DNA of 64,000 nt from Pedobacter chinensis. GTDB lineage: Bacteria > Bacteroidota > Bacteroidia > Sphingobacteriales > Sphingobacteriaceae. This document shows positions 63,167-64,000 of this stretch, piece after piece (position 1 is the first letter of the stretch; every line of letters starts with the position of its first letter). A program made the translations under genes and the position numbers. The DNA is taken from assembly GCF_003339865.1 (NCBI RefSeq), contig NZ_QPKV01000004.1:1-64000 (forward strand). The letters run 5' to 3'. The notes under the pieces are model-generated. The model saw only the letters and a program-made list of their open reading frames with translations, did not search any database and was not told where the DNA came from.

Positions 63167-64000
63167 TTATAAAGACCTTGTTTTTATCTTCTTTAATTCA
63201 GATTCAAAATTAGTTGTTGGATTTTTTTCTTCCTGAGCTTTTTGAATCGCTTTTTCTTGTGTTTTAACCGCTTCATCATAATAGCCCATGCGATAGAGAA
63301 TATGAGCTAAAGTATCATAATATCCTGATATTGGATTTAATTCAATAGATCTTCTACTCCAAATCATCGCCTTACTTAAATAATTAATGTTTTTGGTGCC
63401 AATTTCATAGAATTTCCAGGCTGCGTTATTAAGTTCATTTGCATAATTAACCGATGAAGAAGATGTAACAGCTACTATTTCCTGTGTTACTTTTCTAGCT
63501 CCAGGAAGCTTCATCAGGCTATCCATCTTTTCTTTCGATACTATTTTCTTTTCAGCAGTTTGGGGAAATGGACTTTTTATATTGGCCTGACGGTTTCGAT
63601 TCTCCATTTTCTTAATGCTATCTGCACTAATATTCATATAATGGTTATCATAAAAATAACTGGCTGTTTTTAAGTATGTTGCTGTATCCTTAATTGTACT
63701 ATAATACCAAAGCATTTGATTGTTGTAAGCCTTATCACCTGCCCTGTAATCTCCAGACCATGTTGATCGGGCGAAATTCGCTCCTGCATATGCTTTTGCA
63801 GAATTTTTATTTTTTGCTGCAGCCAGCATGGTATTTGATATAATAGCATTATTAATTGCTATTCTCTTTTGCAATGGTTCTGTTTTATATAAACTATCGG
63901 TTATTTTTCTGTTGGTATAAGCTAGTTTGTATGCAGTACCGTCTGCGTAAGGTCCAGCTTCTAAAATATACAACACATTCTGATAATTGTTGAAATCTCC
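63167..64000 (-). CDS. TPR-containing protein of unknown function, C-terminal part
   Basis: Open in frame to the window edge (G-D-F-N-N-Y-Q-N before the first possible internal start at 63976), so the 5' end lies outside. At least 277 residues. Helical pairs such as YYSTIKDTATYLKTASYFYDNH and the end IWSRRSIELNPISGYYDTLAHILYRMGYYDEAVKTQEKAIQKAQEEK form TPR-like repeats. No catalytic motif in the visible part. The end with a TPR is common for Bacteroidota thioredoxin-like proteins, but no thioredoxin fold is visible here. Confidence 0.5.
   Translation of the reverse strand, partial: GDFNNYQNVLYILEAGPYADGTAYKLAYTNRKITDSLYKTEPLQKRIAINNAIISNTMLAAAKNKNSAKAYAGANFARSTWSGDYRAGDKAYNNQMLWYYSTIKDTATYLKTASYFYDNHYMNISADSIKKMENRNRQANIKSPFPQTAEKKIVSKEKMDSLMKLPGARKVTQEIVAVTSSSSVNYANELNNAAWKFYEIGTKNINYLSKAMIWSRRSIELNPISGYYDTLAHILYRMGYYDEAVKTQEKAIQKAQEEKNPTTNFESELKKIKTRSL

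Overview
The window looks like a chromosomal segment of a Bacteroidota member, most likely the Sphingobacteriaceae and near Pedobacter. The evidence is the AT-rich code, the Bacteroidota promoter element TAnnTTTG in front of several genes, and lineage-typical genes: a BamA-like lipoprotein TamL with a giant TamB, a START-like small protein, DUF3098 beside ftsX, a single-chain RibBA, DUF4099 and RteC-type conjugative-element proteins. The species placement is inference.

Layout. (1) 1-7120 is the right part of an integrated mobile element. An IS3-type transposase start at the left edge has cut off an ArdC antirestriction gene. DUF4099, toprim-like and small unknown proteins follow, then a Dam-type methyltransferase overlapping an ADP-ribosyltransferase-like protein. 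A large serine recombinase comes last, and its reading frame runs into the tRNA-Met gene used as the attachment site. (2) 7289-24359 is core chromosome: lptF/G permease, ribBA, a solo tamB-like gene divergent from tsaD, recA, nth, an MFS exporter, an ECF sigma factor and uvrA. (3) 24368-27063 holds a LysE-type exporter, eight tandem ~114-bp repeats with conserved internal dyads, and a yhcG-type nuclease gene broken by two single-base deletions. (4) 27111-36228 is mostly minus strand: a membrane protein, a CPA2 antiporter, and the cell-envelope/translation cluster ftsX-DUF3098-[antitoxin-VapC toxin]-uppP-truB-yitT-ribF. The toxin-antitoxin pair is wedged into this cluster with its own promoter and operator. 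(5) 36416-58196 holds leuS, a DEAD-box helicase, an APC permease, parE, yihY, the overlapping tamB-tamL pair, cytidine deaminase and parC. (6) 58427-64000 holds an RteC remnant, a tetR-SDR cassette with three copies of one palindromic operator, a TPP riboswitch with a pnuT-type transporter, an acyl-CoA-dehydrogenase-like flavoprotein, msrA and the end of a large unknown protein.

The most striking pattern is a family of heptad-phased repeats: 7-nt units kept in register over 28 to about 230 nt, often as two arms in opposite orientation, with a different heptamer at each locus. They fill 3' intergenic gaps right up to stop codons, supply the ribBA terminator, flank the leuS terminator, and sit inside the TPP riboswitch. 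They also sit in frame inside two essential genes: leuS (63 nt, 9 heptads, 21 codons) and ribF (about 14 heptads). This behaviour recalls palindromic elements that invade genes, such as those of Rickettsia, and cyanobacterial heptanucleotide repeats. I know of no description of a coding-region-invading heptad element in this lineage, but I could not search. A second notable signal is that ParC ends in QLGLF and a small element protein ends in QLSLF. Both match the beta-sliding-clamp binding pentapeptide.
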